A stretch of DNA of 9,243 nucleotides from Chloroflexota bacterium (GTDB lineage Bacteria > Chloroflexota > UBA6077 > CF-72): positions 1-9,243 of the forward strand of contig JAFAWJ010000908.1 in NCBI GenBank assembly GCA_019242065.1. The letters are read 5' to 3'. Every line of letters begins with the position of its first letter. Positions within the stretch are counted from its first letter, which is position 1. The notes below the pieces were generated by a model. That model saw only the letters and a program-made list of their open reading frames with translations, made no database searches and was not told the DNA's origin. The position numbers and the translations under genes were made by a program. Positions 1 through 6,677 of this stretch are shown in pieces.

Positions 1-800
1 AGGGCGTCGCCACCCTCCAGCAGCGGCCGGATCTGACCGTCAAAGCGCCGACGGTCGCCTACCAGTACTTCATGGTGCTCAACGTGAGAAAGCCGCAGTT
101 TCAGGACCAGGCGGTCCGCCAGGCCATGAGCCTGGCCGTCGATCGCGCGGCGCTGGCCTCGAACGTGCTGCGGGGCGCGGCCGTGCCTGCCACCGGACCT
201 TTCTCGACGGTCTTTCCGTTCAGCCTCCAGACGGGTTATGGCTTCGATCCCGATCAAGCCAATCAAAAGCTCGACGCCGCCGGCTGGACGCTGGGGCCCG
301 ACGGGGTGCGCAGTCAAGACGGCACCAATCTGGCGTTTACCCTGCTGTCCTATCCGCAGCGGCCGGAGCTTGGCGCCATGGCCGTCGCGATCCAGTCGGA
401 GCTGAAGAACGTCGGCATTCAGGCCGATATCCGACAGGTCGACGACATCAACAGCGCGCTGAAAGATCCGAGTTTCGATGCGTCCATGTATGCCGTCAAT
501 ACCGCGCCGACCGCGGATCCGTCGACGCTGCTGAACCTCTTTTACAAGACCGGTGCGCCGTCGAATTTTGGAGGATTCAGCTCGCCGACGATCGACGGCG
601 AGATCGCCGAGTTGAACGCGGCATCGACGGATCGCGGCCAGCTGGCGCAACAGATCCAGCAGGACGTGCTCGACCAGGCGCCGAACATCTACCTGGTGGT
701 GCCGAAGTTCGCCGTCGGACTGGACGCGCGGCTCAAGGACTACGAGCCGTATCCCAGTGACTACTACATCATCGACAACCAGCTCCATGTGACGAGCTGA
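1..800 (+). CDS. ABC transporter substrate-binding protein, family 5 (peptide/nickel type), 5'-partial
   Basis: This is the C-terminal part of a periplasmic or lipid-anchored solute-binding protein that captures peptides, nickel complexes or similar ligands for an ABC importer. The frame is open from base 3 and has no stop before the TGA at 798-800, so the gene begins outside the window; the ATG at 72 is internal. The visible 265 residues carry the SBP_bac_5 hallmark (YFMVLNV, then DQAVRQAMSLAVDR), in which the first half of a domain is followed by the 'reset' helix. Next come a DPDQANQKLDAAGW segment and a C-terminal region ending in a YEPYPSDYYIID-like stretch. The signal peptide and N-terminal lobe are missing, so the ligand cannot be assigned. 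The two permease genes that follow after 27 nt (DppB- and DppC-like) support a role in the same transporter. Family assignment is secure; the substrate is unknown. Confidence 0.9.
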   Translation, partial: GVATLQQRPDLTVKAPTVAYQYFMVLNVRKPQFQDQAVRQAMSLAVDRAALASNVLRGAAVPATGPFSTVFPFSLQTGYGFDPDQANQKLDAAGWTLGPDGVRSQDGTNLAFTLLSYPQRPELGAMAVAIQSELKNVGIQADIRQVDDINSALKDPSFDASMYAVNTAPTADPSTLLNLFYKTGAPSNFGGFSSPTIDGEIAELNAASTDRGQLAQQIQQDVLDQAPNIYLVVPKFAVGLDARLKDYEPYPSDYYIIDNQLHVTS

Positions 801-810
801 GCCGCTCATC

Positions 811-815
811 GGAGG
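811..815 (+). promoter_or_regulatory. Ribosome binding site of the first permease gene
   Basis: GGAGG lies 12 nt before the ATG at 828, in the 27-nt gap after the binding-protein stop. The spacing is slightly long, but no other start in this frame fits better, and the resulting protein begins just ahead of the first membrane helix. Confidence 0.55.
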
Positions 816-827
816 CGCGATCGAGCG

Positions 828-1793
828 ATGTTGGCTGAGGGCACGAGCTGGCTGGCCCGTGCGCTGGGCGTGCGCCTCGCCGCGCTGCTGTTCCTGAGCG
901 TGATCGCCTTCGGACTCGTCCACCTGGCGCCCGGCGATCCAGCCGACCGACTCCTGCGCGCCACCGGCGGCGAACCCACACCCGAGGCGGTCGCCACCCT
1001 GCGCGCCAACCTCGGTCTAGACCGACCGCTGCCCGAGCAGTACGTCATCTGGCTTACCCAGGTCGCGCGGCTGGACTTCGGCCGCTCCTATGCCAGCGGC
1101 GAGCCCGTAGCCAACGAGTTCCTCGATCGCCTGCCGGCGACGCTCGAGCTGACCGGCGCCGCGCTGGTCATCGTCGCCGTCCTCGGACTGGGTGGTGGCC
1201 TGCTGGCGGTGTTCGCCGGTGGCTGGACCGATGGCCTGATTCGAGGCGTGGCGTTGACGGCATCGTCGGCGCCGGCGTACCTGGTCGGCGTGCTGCTCAT
1301 CACGGCCTTCGGCGCCCGACTGCGCTGGCTGCCGGTCGCCGGCGACAACCAGTGGAATTCCGTCATCCTGCCCGCGGTCGCGCTGGCGATCGCCTACCTG
1401 CCGCTCCAGGTGCGACTGTTCCGCGCCGGCCTGGCGACCGCCATGGCCGAGCAATTCACCACCGTCGCGCAGGCCAAGGGACTCAGTCGCCGTCAGGTGT
1501 TGCTGCGCCACGCGGCCCCGCGCGCGCTGGGTCCCAGCGTGCAGGCGCTGGGACTGGCGGCGGCGCAGATGCTAGGAGGTGTGATCATCATCGAGACGGT
1601 CTTCGCCTGGCCAGGCGTGGGCCGGCTGGCGACCGAGAGCATCCTCCGCCGCGACTACCCGGTCATTCAGACGTACCTGCTGGTTCTGGGCGTGTGTTAT
1701 TTGCTGATCAACGCCGCCACGGACGTCCTGCACGGAGCGCTGGATCCCACGGCCCGGAGGGCCCTGTCACCTGAGCTGGTCCACCGCTCCTGA
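828..1793 (+). CDS. ABC transporter permease, DppB/OppB/NikB-like
   Basis: An inner-membrane subunit of a peptide/nickel-type ABC importer; it pairs with the permease encoded next to form the translocation channel. The 321 residues match the usual length of the family (about 310-340). The order seen is a first membrane helix at about residues 14-34, then a HLAPGDP motif and a periplasmic loop with LGLDRPLPEQY, then further helices at about 108-130, 145-163, 176-196, 238-256 and 283-300. The cytoplasmic EAA-type loop that docks on the ATPase is at about 210-231 (AQAKGLSRRQVLLRHAAP). The family signature ETVFAWPGVGRL is at 256-267, and the C-terminus has the usual DPTARR stretch. The start ATG at 828 follows a GGAGG. 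The gene is very probably co-transcribed with the binding protein before it and the permease after it. Substrate specificity cannot be read from the permease. Confidence 0.93.
   Translation: MLAEGTSWLARALGVRLAALLFLSVIAFGLVHLAPGDPADRLLRATGGEPTPEAVATLRANLGLDRPLPEQYVIWLTQVARLDFGRSYASGEPVANEFLDRLPATLELTGAALVIVAVLGLGGGLLAVFAGGWTDGLIRGVALTASSAPAYLVGVLLITAFGARLRWLPVAGDNQWNSVILPAVALAIAYLPLQVRLFRAGLATAMAEQFTTVAQAKGLSRRQVLLRHAAPRALGPSVQALGLAAAQMLGGVIIIETVFAWPGVGRLATESILRRDYPVIQTYLLVLGVCYLLINAATDVLHGALDPTARRALSPELVHRS
1756..1760 (+). promoter_or_regulatory. Possible ribosome binding site for the second permease (inside the first permease gene)
   Basis: GGAGG lies 10 nt before an in-frame CTG at 1771. 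No ATG, GTG or TTG is present upstream of 1930 in the reading frame of the second permease, so this site is the best visible support for a CTG start and for translational coupling of the two permeases. It lies within the coding sequence of the first permease, where GGAGG can also occur by chance. Confidence 0.35.
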
Positions 1794-2652
1794 GCGCGGG
1801 ACCTCGCTCGTTGGACTGGGTCGCTCTGCCAGTCCCGTCGCCGGACGTCGGAACCGGTGGATCGGCGGCCATCCACGACGCAACCTCGGACGCGCGCTGA
1901 TCGTCGGCTTCGGCATCGTAGTCCTGGTTGTGCTCGTTCGGCCAGACGTCGTCGCCAGGTACGACCCCTACGCGGTCGACCTGAGCCAGCAACTGCTGCC
2001 GTCCAGCAGCGCGCACTGGCTTGGCACCGACCAGTTCGGACGCGACGAATGGACGCGCCTGGTCTATGGCGCACGCACGACACTGGGCGCTGCCTTGCTC
2101 GTGCTGCTGCTCACGCTGGTAGTGAGTGGTGTGATGGCGGTGGCCACTACACTGCCGTCGGCCGGCGCGCGCAGACCGAGCCTGCTGCTGGTCAACATGT
2201 GTCTGGCGCTGCCGACCCAGGTGGTCGCCATCGCCGTCATCGGGTTGCTCGGCCCTGGACTGAGCAACGCCATGGTGGCGGTGATCGCCACCGGCTGGGC
2301 CGCTCCGGCCTGGCTGCTGCGCGGACTGCTGGTGACCGAGGTGAACGCGACGCACGTCGAAGCCGCGCGGGCGCTCGGCGCTCGCGAATCCAGAGTGCTG
2401 GTGCGGCACGTTGGTCCCGCGATCGCCGGCCGCGCGGCGATCGTCGTGTCGCTGGCCTTTGGACAGTTCATGCTGACCCTTTCGGCGCTGTCGTATCTTG
2501 GCCTCGGCGCCCAGCCGCCCACCGCCGAGTGGGGCGCGATGCTCAATGATGCGCAGCCATTTTTCCTGACGACGCCGCTGCTGCTGGTGTGGCCCGCGGC
2601 CGCGATCATGGTGTGCGTCGCCCTCAGCGGGCTGCTCGCCGAGCGCGTCTAA
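1771..2652 (+). CDS. ABC transporter permease, DppC/OppC/NikC-like, start uncertain (CTG 1771 proposed; GTG 1930 is the first canonical start)
   Basis: The second channel subunit of the peptide/nickel-type importer. From the GTG at 1930 the product would be 240 residues and would lack the front half of the first membrane helix. The frame is open well upstream, and the sequence read there looks genuine: basic residues (GGHPRRNLGR), then a hydrophobic run (ALIVGFGIVVLVVLV), then ARYDPYAVDL, as in OppC-type N-termini. A CTG at 1771 after GGAGG gives 293 residues, a normal family length, and overlaps the previous gene by 23 nt; a CTG at 1816 is a second option. Further on are the typical LGTDQFGRDEWTRLVYGARTTL segment (codons near 2020-2085) and the EAA loop VEAARALGARESRVLVRHVGP (near 2356-2420), then the C-terminal helices. 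No ATPase gene follows. Identity is secure; the start is inferred and a sequencing error near 1800-1860 could also explain it. Confidence 0.82.
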   Translation: MSWSTAPERGTSLVGLGRSASPVAGRRNRWIGGHPRRNLGRALIVGFGIVVLVVLVRPDVVARYDPYAVDLSQQLLPSSSAHWLGTDQFGRDEWTRLVYGARTTLGAALLVLLLTLVVSGVMAVATTLPSAGARRPSLLLVNMCLALPTQVVAIAVIGLLGPGLSNAMVAVIATGWAAPAWLLRGLLVTEVNATHVEAARALGARESRVLVRHVGPAIAGRAAIVVSLAFGQFMLTLSALSYLGLGAQPPTAEWGAMLNDAQPFFLTTPLLLVWPAAAIMVCVALSGLLAERV

Positions 2653-2666
2653 CGAGTGAGCGCGTC
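2641..2666. repeat. 9-bp direct repeat across the convergent stop codons
   Basis: GAGCGCGTC occurs at 2641-2649 and again at 2658-2666, a 17-nt period. The first copy is the last coding part of the permease and the second reaches into the stop codon of the oppositely oriented exporter gene. It is exact but short, in GC-rich DNA, and has no evident role. Confidence 0.5.
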
Positions 2667-4131
2667 AGTATGCCGCGGGTGCGCCTGCGTCGCTCACCTC
2701 GCGCGGACGACCGCCGGGTAGGAACACCGCGACCAGCGCCGCCGCCAGCGCCACGCCCACCAGCATCACGTACACCGGTCGTAGCGAGCTCGCCAGCACG
2801 ATCTGCAGCGCGCTCAGGTTCTCAGGCGTCAGCGTTGCCCGCACCGCGCTCGAGAGCACGTCATTCGGATCCAGCCCAGCCGTCAGCCCGCCGGCCGAGG
2901 CCGTCAGTCGCGACGTGAAGATCGCCCCCGCAATCGACACGCCAATCGTCCCGCCAATATTGCGCGCGAACTGGGTCGCACTGGTCACGACCCCGCGGTG
3001 CTCCCAGCCAACCGCGGTCTGCGCCGCCAGGATCGTGGCCACGGTGTAGAAGCCAAAACCGAATCCGTTGATCGAGGTGATTCCCAACGCCAACAACAAA
3101 TTGGAGCCCGGCGACAGCGTCAGCAGGAGCGAGAATCCAGTCGCCAGCACCAGGCCGCCCAATACCCCAGGACCCCGAAAACCAATCCGGAGCAGTAGGC
3201 GGCCGCCAATCGTCGAGGCGATGGGCCAGCCCACCGACTCGCCGGCCAGGATGAACCCGGAAATGGTGGGCGATGCGCCCATGACTCCCTGCAAAAACGG
3301 CGGAACGAACGTCTCGTTGCTGTACAGCGCAAATCCCAGCAGCAACCCGCCGAGCGTGCTCACGCCGATTGCCCGCCGGGTGAACAGCCACAGGGGGACC
3401 AGCGGCTCTGGTGCTCGCCGCTCGCGCCAGACGAACGCCGGCACCAGGACGAACGCGAGGCAGAACAGGATCGTCGTCAGCGCCTGGTTGCCGGTGCCCT
3501 GCAGGGCGACCAGCAGGCTGCCGACCGAGATCGAGAGAATCGCGGCGCCCAGGTAGTCGATCGCGTGCGCGCGTCGCTGGACGTGCTCGTGGAAGAGCGT
3601 CGAGATCAGGATCAGCGACAGTACGCACAGCGGAAAGTTGACGTAAAACACCCACCGCCAGCTGACGTACTGGGTCAGGAACCCGCCAATGGCTGGCCCG
3701 AGCAGGCCCGAAATGCCCCAGATAGTGCTGAACAGGCCGGTGATGCGCGCCCGCTCCTCGAGGGGATACACGTCGCCGAGGATGGTCTGGTTCATCGGCA
3801 GCACGCCACCGGCGCCGAGACCCTGCAAGAACCGGAACGCGATCAGCTGCTCCATCGTCTGGGACTGGCCGCACAGCATCGACCCGACCAGGAACACCGA
3901 GATCGATGCCAGGAACACCGGCTTGCGCCCGAACAGGTCGGCCAGCTTGCCGTAGATCGGCACGGTGACGGTACTGGCGAGCAGGTATGCGGCGAACACC
4001 CAGGCGTAGAGCTCGATACCGCCGATCTGACCGATGACCGTCGGCATGGCGGTCGTCACCACGGACGCGTCAAGGGACACGAGGAAGGTCGCGACGAACA
4101 GCGCGAGCGTGATCAGCCGGCGGTCACCCAC
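2665..4131 (-). CDS. MFS transporter, DHA2 family (EmrB/QacA-like, 14 membrane helices)
   Basis: A proton-driven inner-membrane transporter, most likely a drug or metabolite exporter. The 488 residues suit the 14-helix DHA2 family. Signature motifs are clear: LDASVVTTAMPTVIG at about 20-34 (motif D1), GKLADLFGRKP at 61-71 (motif A, loop 2-3), RFLQGLGAGG at 100-109 (motif B), GISGLLGPAIGGFL at 139-152 (antiporter motif C) and the DHA2-typical WRWVFYVNFPL at 158-168. The start is a GTG at 4129-4131; the frame is open further upstream but no ATG, GTG or TTG occurs before the TGA that also ends the preceding gene's region, so this start is the only standard one. No Shine-Dalgarno is visible. It is third in a run with the hydrolase and SMP-30-like genes (gap 42 nt), which suggests that it exports or takes up a compound handled by those enzymes. 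Substrate unknown. Confidence 0.93.
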   Translation of the reverse strand: MGDRRLITLALFVATFLVSLDASVVTTAMPTVIGQIGGIELYAWVFAAYLLASTVTVPIYGKLADLFGRKPVFLASISVFLVGSMLCGQSQTMEQLIAFRFLQGLGAGGVLPMNQTILGDVYPLEERARITGLFSTIWGISGLLGPAIGGFLTQYVSWRWVFYVNFPLCVLSLILISTLFHEHVQRRAHAIDYLGAAILSISVGSLLVALQGTGNQALTTILFCLAFVLVPAFVWRERRAPEPLVPLWLFTRRAIGVSTLGGLLLGFALYSNETFVPPFLQGVMGASPTISGFILAGESVGWPIASTIGGRLLLRIGFRGPGVLGGLVLATGFSLLLTLSPGSNLLLALGITSINGFGFGFYTVATILAAQTAVGWEHRGVVTSATQFARNIGGTIGVSIAGAIFTSRLTASAGGLTAGLDPNDVLSSAVRATLTPENLSALQIVLASSLRPVYVMLVGVALAAALVAVFLPGGRPREVSDAGAPAAY

Positions 4132-4173
4132 TGGGTTCAGGGTAATCGAGACGCCGCTGCGCGGTCGGTAAGC

Positions 4174-5214
4174 TCATGTCGACCAGGACGCGTTCCAGTG
4201 GACCATCGGCTGGCCTGGGACCGGCGATCGAAAGGTGGGCAGCGTCGTCCCGAGCAACGAGCCGACATAGACCGTGGACAGGTCCTCGCCGCCGAAGGTG
4301 ACGCTCGCCATCCGCGGCGCCAGGCGGCCGCGTGCGGCGGCCACCAGTTCGGGTGTCACGGATCCCTGACGCTCTGCTCGATCGCGACTCGCCTTCGCTT
4401 CTGGGTCGCCGTCGTCCCACAGCGGCAGCACGTCCCCCTCGGGCGTCAGGGCCACCAGCCGGTCGTGGGAGACCAGCGTGATCCACAGGTTCCCGTAGGC
4501 GTCGAACGCCATGCCATCCGGTCGGCCCCCGAGGTCCTCTGGACCGTACACCTGCCGATCCGTGAGCGACCCGTCCGACTGCACGCGCAAGCGGCTGATG
4601 TGGCTGCCCGACGTCTCGACTACGTACAGCCACTCCTCGTTCGGATCCAGCCGGACCTCGTTGGTGCCAGCGAAGTGGTCGGCGACGATCCGCGCGCCAC
4701 TGGCGTCGATGAGTCCCACGTAGCCGTCGGCGATCCGCGCACGGCCCACCTGCGTCCACGGGTCCTGGCGCGTGGTGACGGTGAACCACAGCCGCCCGCT
4801 CCGGTCGCGCAGCACGAAGTTGGTCTGTCCGAGTGACTGGCCGTCGAGTTGGTCCAGCACGACCCGATGGGTGCCGTCGCGCGTCAGGTGTTCGAGGACC
4901 TTGGTGCCGAAGTTGGCGACCAGGAAGCTGCCGTCGACGTCGAAGGCCAGGCCGTTTGGCAGCGACAGACCCTCGGTCCCGTCGGGGATGATCCCGGGTA
5001 CGAACGGCTCCGGCGCGAACGGTCCACCGCCAGCCGCTGGCCTGACGACGCGCTGCGAGCCGTCGGCTGCGATGCCCAGCACGCCGCCGCGCAGATCCGC
5101 CGCCCAGAGCGTGCCGTTGCGCTCGGCGAGCACACACTCCGGCCGGCGCAGATCGGTGCCGGTGGTCGTGATCTGGCCGGGATCGACCCGCCAGTCTGTG
5201 AGAGGGTTTGCCAT
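4174..5214 (-). CDS. SMP-30/gluconolactonase/LRE-like protein (six-bladed beta-propeller hydrolase)
   Basis: A metal-dependent lactonase-type propeller protein of 346 residues; relatives open gluconolactone and other lactones. Repeated blade strands with the pattern DxxGxLW are visible: NGTLWAAD at 33-40, DGSFLVAN at 94-101, SGRLWFTV at 139-146, NEEWLYVVE at 192-200 and YGNLWITL at 240-247. Likely metal and substrate residues by family comparison are Glu26 (RRPECV), Asn132 (QTNFV), Asn185 (GTNEVRLDPN) and Asp233 (RPDGMAFD). No signal peptide is seen, so it is probably cytoplasmic. The ATG at 5212-5214 comes 7 nt after the stop of the hydrolase gene, without a visible ribosome binding site, which suggests translational coupling. 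The C-terminal part after about residue 260 includes a charged insert (DPEAKASRDRAERQ) followed by the final blade. Whether the true substrate is a sugar lactone is not shown by the sequence. Confidence 0.88.
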   Translation of the reverse strand: MANPLTDWRVDPGQITTTGTDLRRPECVLAERNGTLWAADLRGGVLGIAADGSQRVVRPAAGGGPFAPEPFVPGIIPDGTEGLSLPNGLAFDVDGSFLVANFGTKVLEHLTRDGTHRVVLDQLDGQSLGQTNFVLRDRSGRLWFTVTTRQDPWTQVGRARIADGYVGLIDASGARIVADHFAGTNEVRLDPNEEWLYVVETSGSHISRLRVQSDGSLTDRQVYGPEDLGGRPDGMAFDAYGNLWITLVSHDRLVALTPEGDVLPLWDDGDPEAKASRDRAERQGSVTPELVAAARGRLAPRMASVTFGGEDLSTVYVGSLLGTTLPTFRSPVPGQPMVHWNASWST

Positions 5215-5221
5215 GCGGCGT

Positions 5222-6211
5222 CTAGGCTGAGACCGGTACGCGCGCTGGCCTGGACTCGAAGGCGCGCTGGAGCGCTTGCGTGTGATCGCGGACGTAGGCT
5301 TTGCTCACGCGCGCGTCGGCAGTACGGCTGAAGCCGTGGTACGCGCCCGGATAGACATGCAACTCCATGGGTACGCCCGCGCGCGCCAGCCGCCGCGCAT
5401 ACTCCAGGTTCTCCTCCAGGAACAGGTCCAGCGCACCGGTGGCAACGTAGCTCGGCGGCAGACCTGCCAGCGAGTCCGCGCGCGCGGGGGCCGCGTACGG
5501 GGACACGTCCGCTCCGCCGGGCGTCTGACCCAGCAGCGCGGTCCACCCGAAGAGGTTGTGACTGGTCGTCCAGGTGAACTCGCCGGTGAACGGGTGTGGA
5601 TCGTCGGCGACCACGGTGCGATCGTCCAACATCGGAACCAGTAATAGTTGGAACGCGACCTTCAGCTCGCCGCGGTCGCGCGCGAGGAGCGCCAGCGCCG
5701 CCGCCAGTCCACCACCCGCACTCGATCCACCGATGGCAACTCGCTCGCGGTCCACTCCAAGACCCTCGGCCTGGGCGTGGGTCCAGCGGAGTGCGGCGTA
5801 GCAGTCTTCCACACCGGCTGGATACGGCGCCTCGGGCGCCAGGCGGTAGTCGACCGAGATCACCACGCAGCCGACCTCCGCGGCTAGCGACTTCATCTTG
5901 AAGCCGTCCGCTTCAGGCGTGCCCATCACGTAGCCGCCACCGTGGATCCAGAGCAACGCCGGCCGGCTCCGTTCCGCGTGTGCCGGGGTATAGAGCAGGA
6001 CTCGCACATTGGGTGCGCCGTCTGGGCCAGCTATCGACCGCTCGGCGACGTCGACGTTGGGGACATCCGGCTCGAGCAGCAGCTCTTGCTCGAGCGCGGC
6101 GGCGCGCGCAGCGCGCAGACCGCTGAGGGTCGCGCCGCTGAGTTGTGACGGCGGGGCGGCGTCGAGCGCTGGCAGCAGCTCGGGATCGACGAGGTGTCGG
6201 GTACTGGCCAT
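5222..6211 (-). CDS. Alpha/beta hydrolase, HSL family (acetyl esterase/lipase type)
   Basis: A carboxylic ester hydrolase of 329 residues, the usual length for the hormone-sensitive-lipase family. The oxyanion-hole motif HGGGYVMG begins at residue 90. The family-typical VDYRLAPEAPYPAGVEDCYAALRW is near 120-143. The nucleophile is Ser164 in GSSAG (162-166), where the more common form is GDSAG. The acid is probably Asp262 (TGALDLF) and the base His292 (YPGAYHGF). No signal peptide is visible, so a cytoplasmic enzyme is likely; substrates would be short-chain or bulky esters. It is the first gene of a leftward run with the SMP-30-like protein and the MFS transporter. The ATG at 6209-6211 has no Shine-Dalgarno; instead one arm of a 16-bp inverted repeat ends 3 nt in front of it. 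Family call is firm; the physiological substrate is unknown. Confidence 0.92.
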   Translation of the reverse strand: MASTRHLVDPELLPALDAAPPSQLSGATLSGLRAARAAALEQELLLEPDVPNVDVAERSIAGPDGAPNVRVLLYTPAHAERSRPALLWIHGGGYVMGTPEADGFKMKSLAAEVGCVVISVDYRLAPEAPYPAGVEDCYAALRWTHAQAEGLGVDRERVAIGGSSAGGGLAAALALLARDRGELKVAFQLLLVPMLDDRTVVADDPHPFTGEFTWTTSHNLFGWTALLGQTPGGADVSPYAAPARADSLAGLPPSYVATGALDLFLEENLEYARRLARAGVPMELHVYPGAYHGFSRTADARVSKAYVRDHTQALQRAFESRPARVPVSA

Positions 6212-6219
6212 AGCCAGCT

Positions 6220-6225
6220 AGCGTA
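6220..6225 (-). promoter_or_regulatory. Possible -10 hexamer (TACGCT) of a leaderless hydrolase transcript
   Basis: On the minus strand TACGCT fits the TANNNT pattern and lies 8 nt before the hydrolase ATG, the distance expected if transcription starts at or next to the start codon. The absence of a Shine-Dalgarno agrees with this. No good -35 element is visible at 16-18 bp, so the call is weak. Confidence 0.25.
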
Positions 6226-6275
6226 GCGGCCATAACGGTCGAACGAGTGTTCTGGTCTGGCATCAAACTTGCCGC

Positions 6276-6281
6276 TACGCA
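6276..6281 (+). promoter_or_regulatory. Possible -10 hexamer (TACGCA) of a leaderless transcript for the unknown gene
   Basis: TACGCA lies 6 nt before the ATG at 6288 and is the mirror counterpart of the TACGCT in front of the hydrolase. It departs from TANNNT at the last base. No ribosome binding site and no clear -35 are present, so this is only a positional argument. Confidence 0.2.
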
Positions 6282-6287
6282 AGCTGC

Positions 6288-6677
6288 ATGAGCATTGACA
6301 ATCTGCGTGAATCGCCCATGATGGCCCATCTGCTGGATGCGCTCGAACAGGGCCAGGACATCGGTCATTACGGTCGGCTGGTCTTCGCCATGGTCGCCCG
6401 TCATTTCGCCACTGACGCGGAGGTCACCGACTGGCTGCGCAAGGACCGAGATTTCACCGAAGACGAGGCGCGCGCGCTGGTGCACCAGGTGGAGGGTCGA
6501 GACTACAATCCGCCGCGCCGCGAACGGATCCTGGAGTGGCAGCGCCAGCAGGACTTTCCGATCTGTCCCACTCCGGACGACCCGGACACTTGCAACGTGT
6601 ACCGTGAGCTACGGTTTCCAGACTCCGTCTATGAGGACATATCCGAGTACCACGAGCAGAAGGCCACCGCCGAGTAA
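6288..6677 (+). CDS. Conserved-looking hypothetical protein, 129 aa, function unknown
   Basis: I do not assign this protein to a named family. It is a complete 129-residue soluble protein, rich in acidic and aromatic residues, with no signal peptide or membrane segment. The N-terminal half looks helical (MAHLLDALEQGQDIGHYGRL and a following FAMVARHF). The middle, WLRKDRDFTEDEARALVHQVEGRDY, resembles a small helical module. The C-terminal third, from YNPPRRERILEW on, is more distinctive: DFPICP, then Cys102 in TCNVYRELRFP, so Cys93 and Cys102 are spaced C-x8-C, with prolines and acidic residues between. Codon usage and third-position GC look like real coding sequence, and it is the only long open frame here. 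The ATG at 6288 lacks a Shine-Dalgarno and is preceded directly by one arm of the inverted repeat; Met11 and Met12 are alternative starts. It is divergent from the hydrolase operon and convergent with the UvrA-like gene. A role in regulation or nucleic acid handling would be speculation. Confidence 0.8.
   Translation: MSIDNLRESPMMAHLLDALEQGQDIGHYGRLVFAMVARHFATDAEVTDWLRKDRDFTEDEARALVHQVEGRDYNPPRRERILEWQRQQDFPICPTPDDPDTCNVYRELRFPDSVYEDISEYHEQKATAE

Larger units (their letters stand above)
6215..6286. repeat. 16-bp inverted repeat with 40-bp spacer in the divergent intergenic region
   Basis: The left arm CAGCTAGCGTAGCGGC (6215-6230) matches the reverse complement of 6271-6286 at 15 of 16 positions; the single mismatch is base 6220 against 6281. 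The arms fill both edges of the 76-bp gap between the divergent genes, 3 nt from the hydrolase ATG and 1 nt from the ATG at 6288. Read in the direction of each gene, both start codons are therefore preceded by the same sequence, GCCGCTACGC(A/T)AGCTG. This is either a two-site operator that controls both genes or a mirrored core promoter/leader. A simple terminator is unlikely because the loop is 40 nt and no T-run follows. Confidence 0.85.

Noticed and set aside
72..74. ATG at 72 as the start of the binding-protein gene
   Set aside because: The frame is open to the left edge and the upstream residues (GVATLQQRPDLTVKAPTVAYQYF) continue the family pattern, so this Met is internal.
1382..1396. 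GGCGATCGCC-type palindromes, such as the one in the first permease gene, considered as a genome-wide repeated motif
   Set aside because: Only scattered copies of the core are seen, inside codons of GC-rich genes. There is no regular spacing or intergenic placement.
3565..4836. A 423-codon open frame on the + strand
   Set aside because: It lies antisense to the MFS and SMP-30-like genes, which have clear motifs. Its translation is low-complexity, rich in R, Q, H and D with no domain, as expected for the shadow of GC-rich coding DNA.
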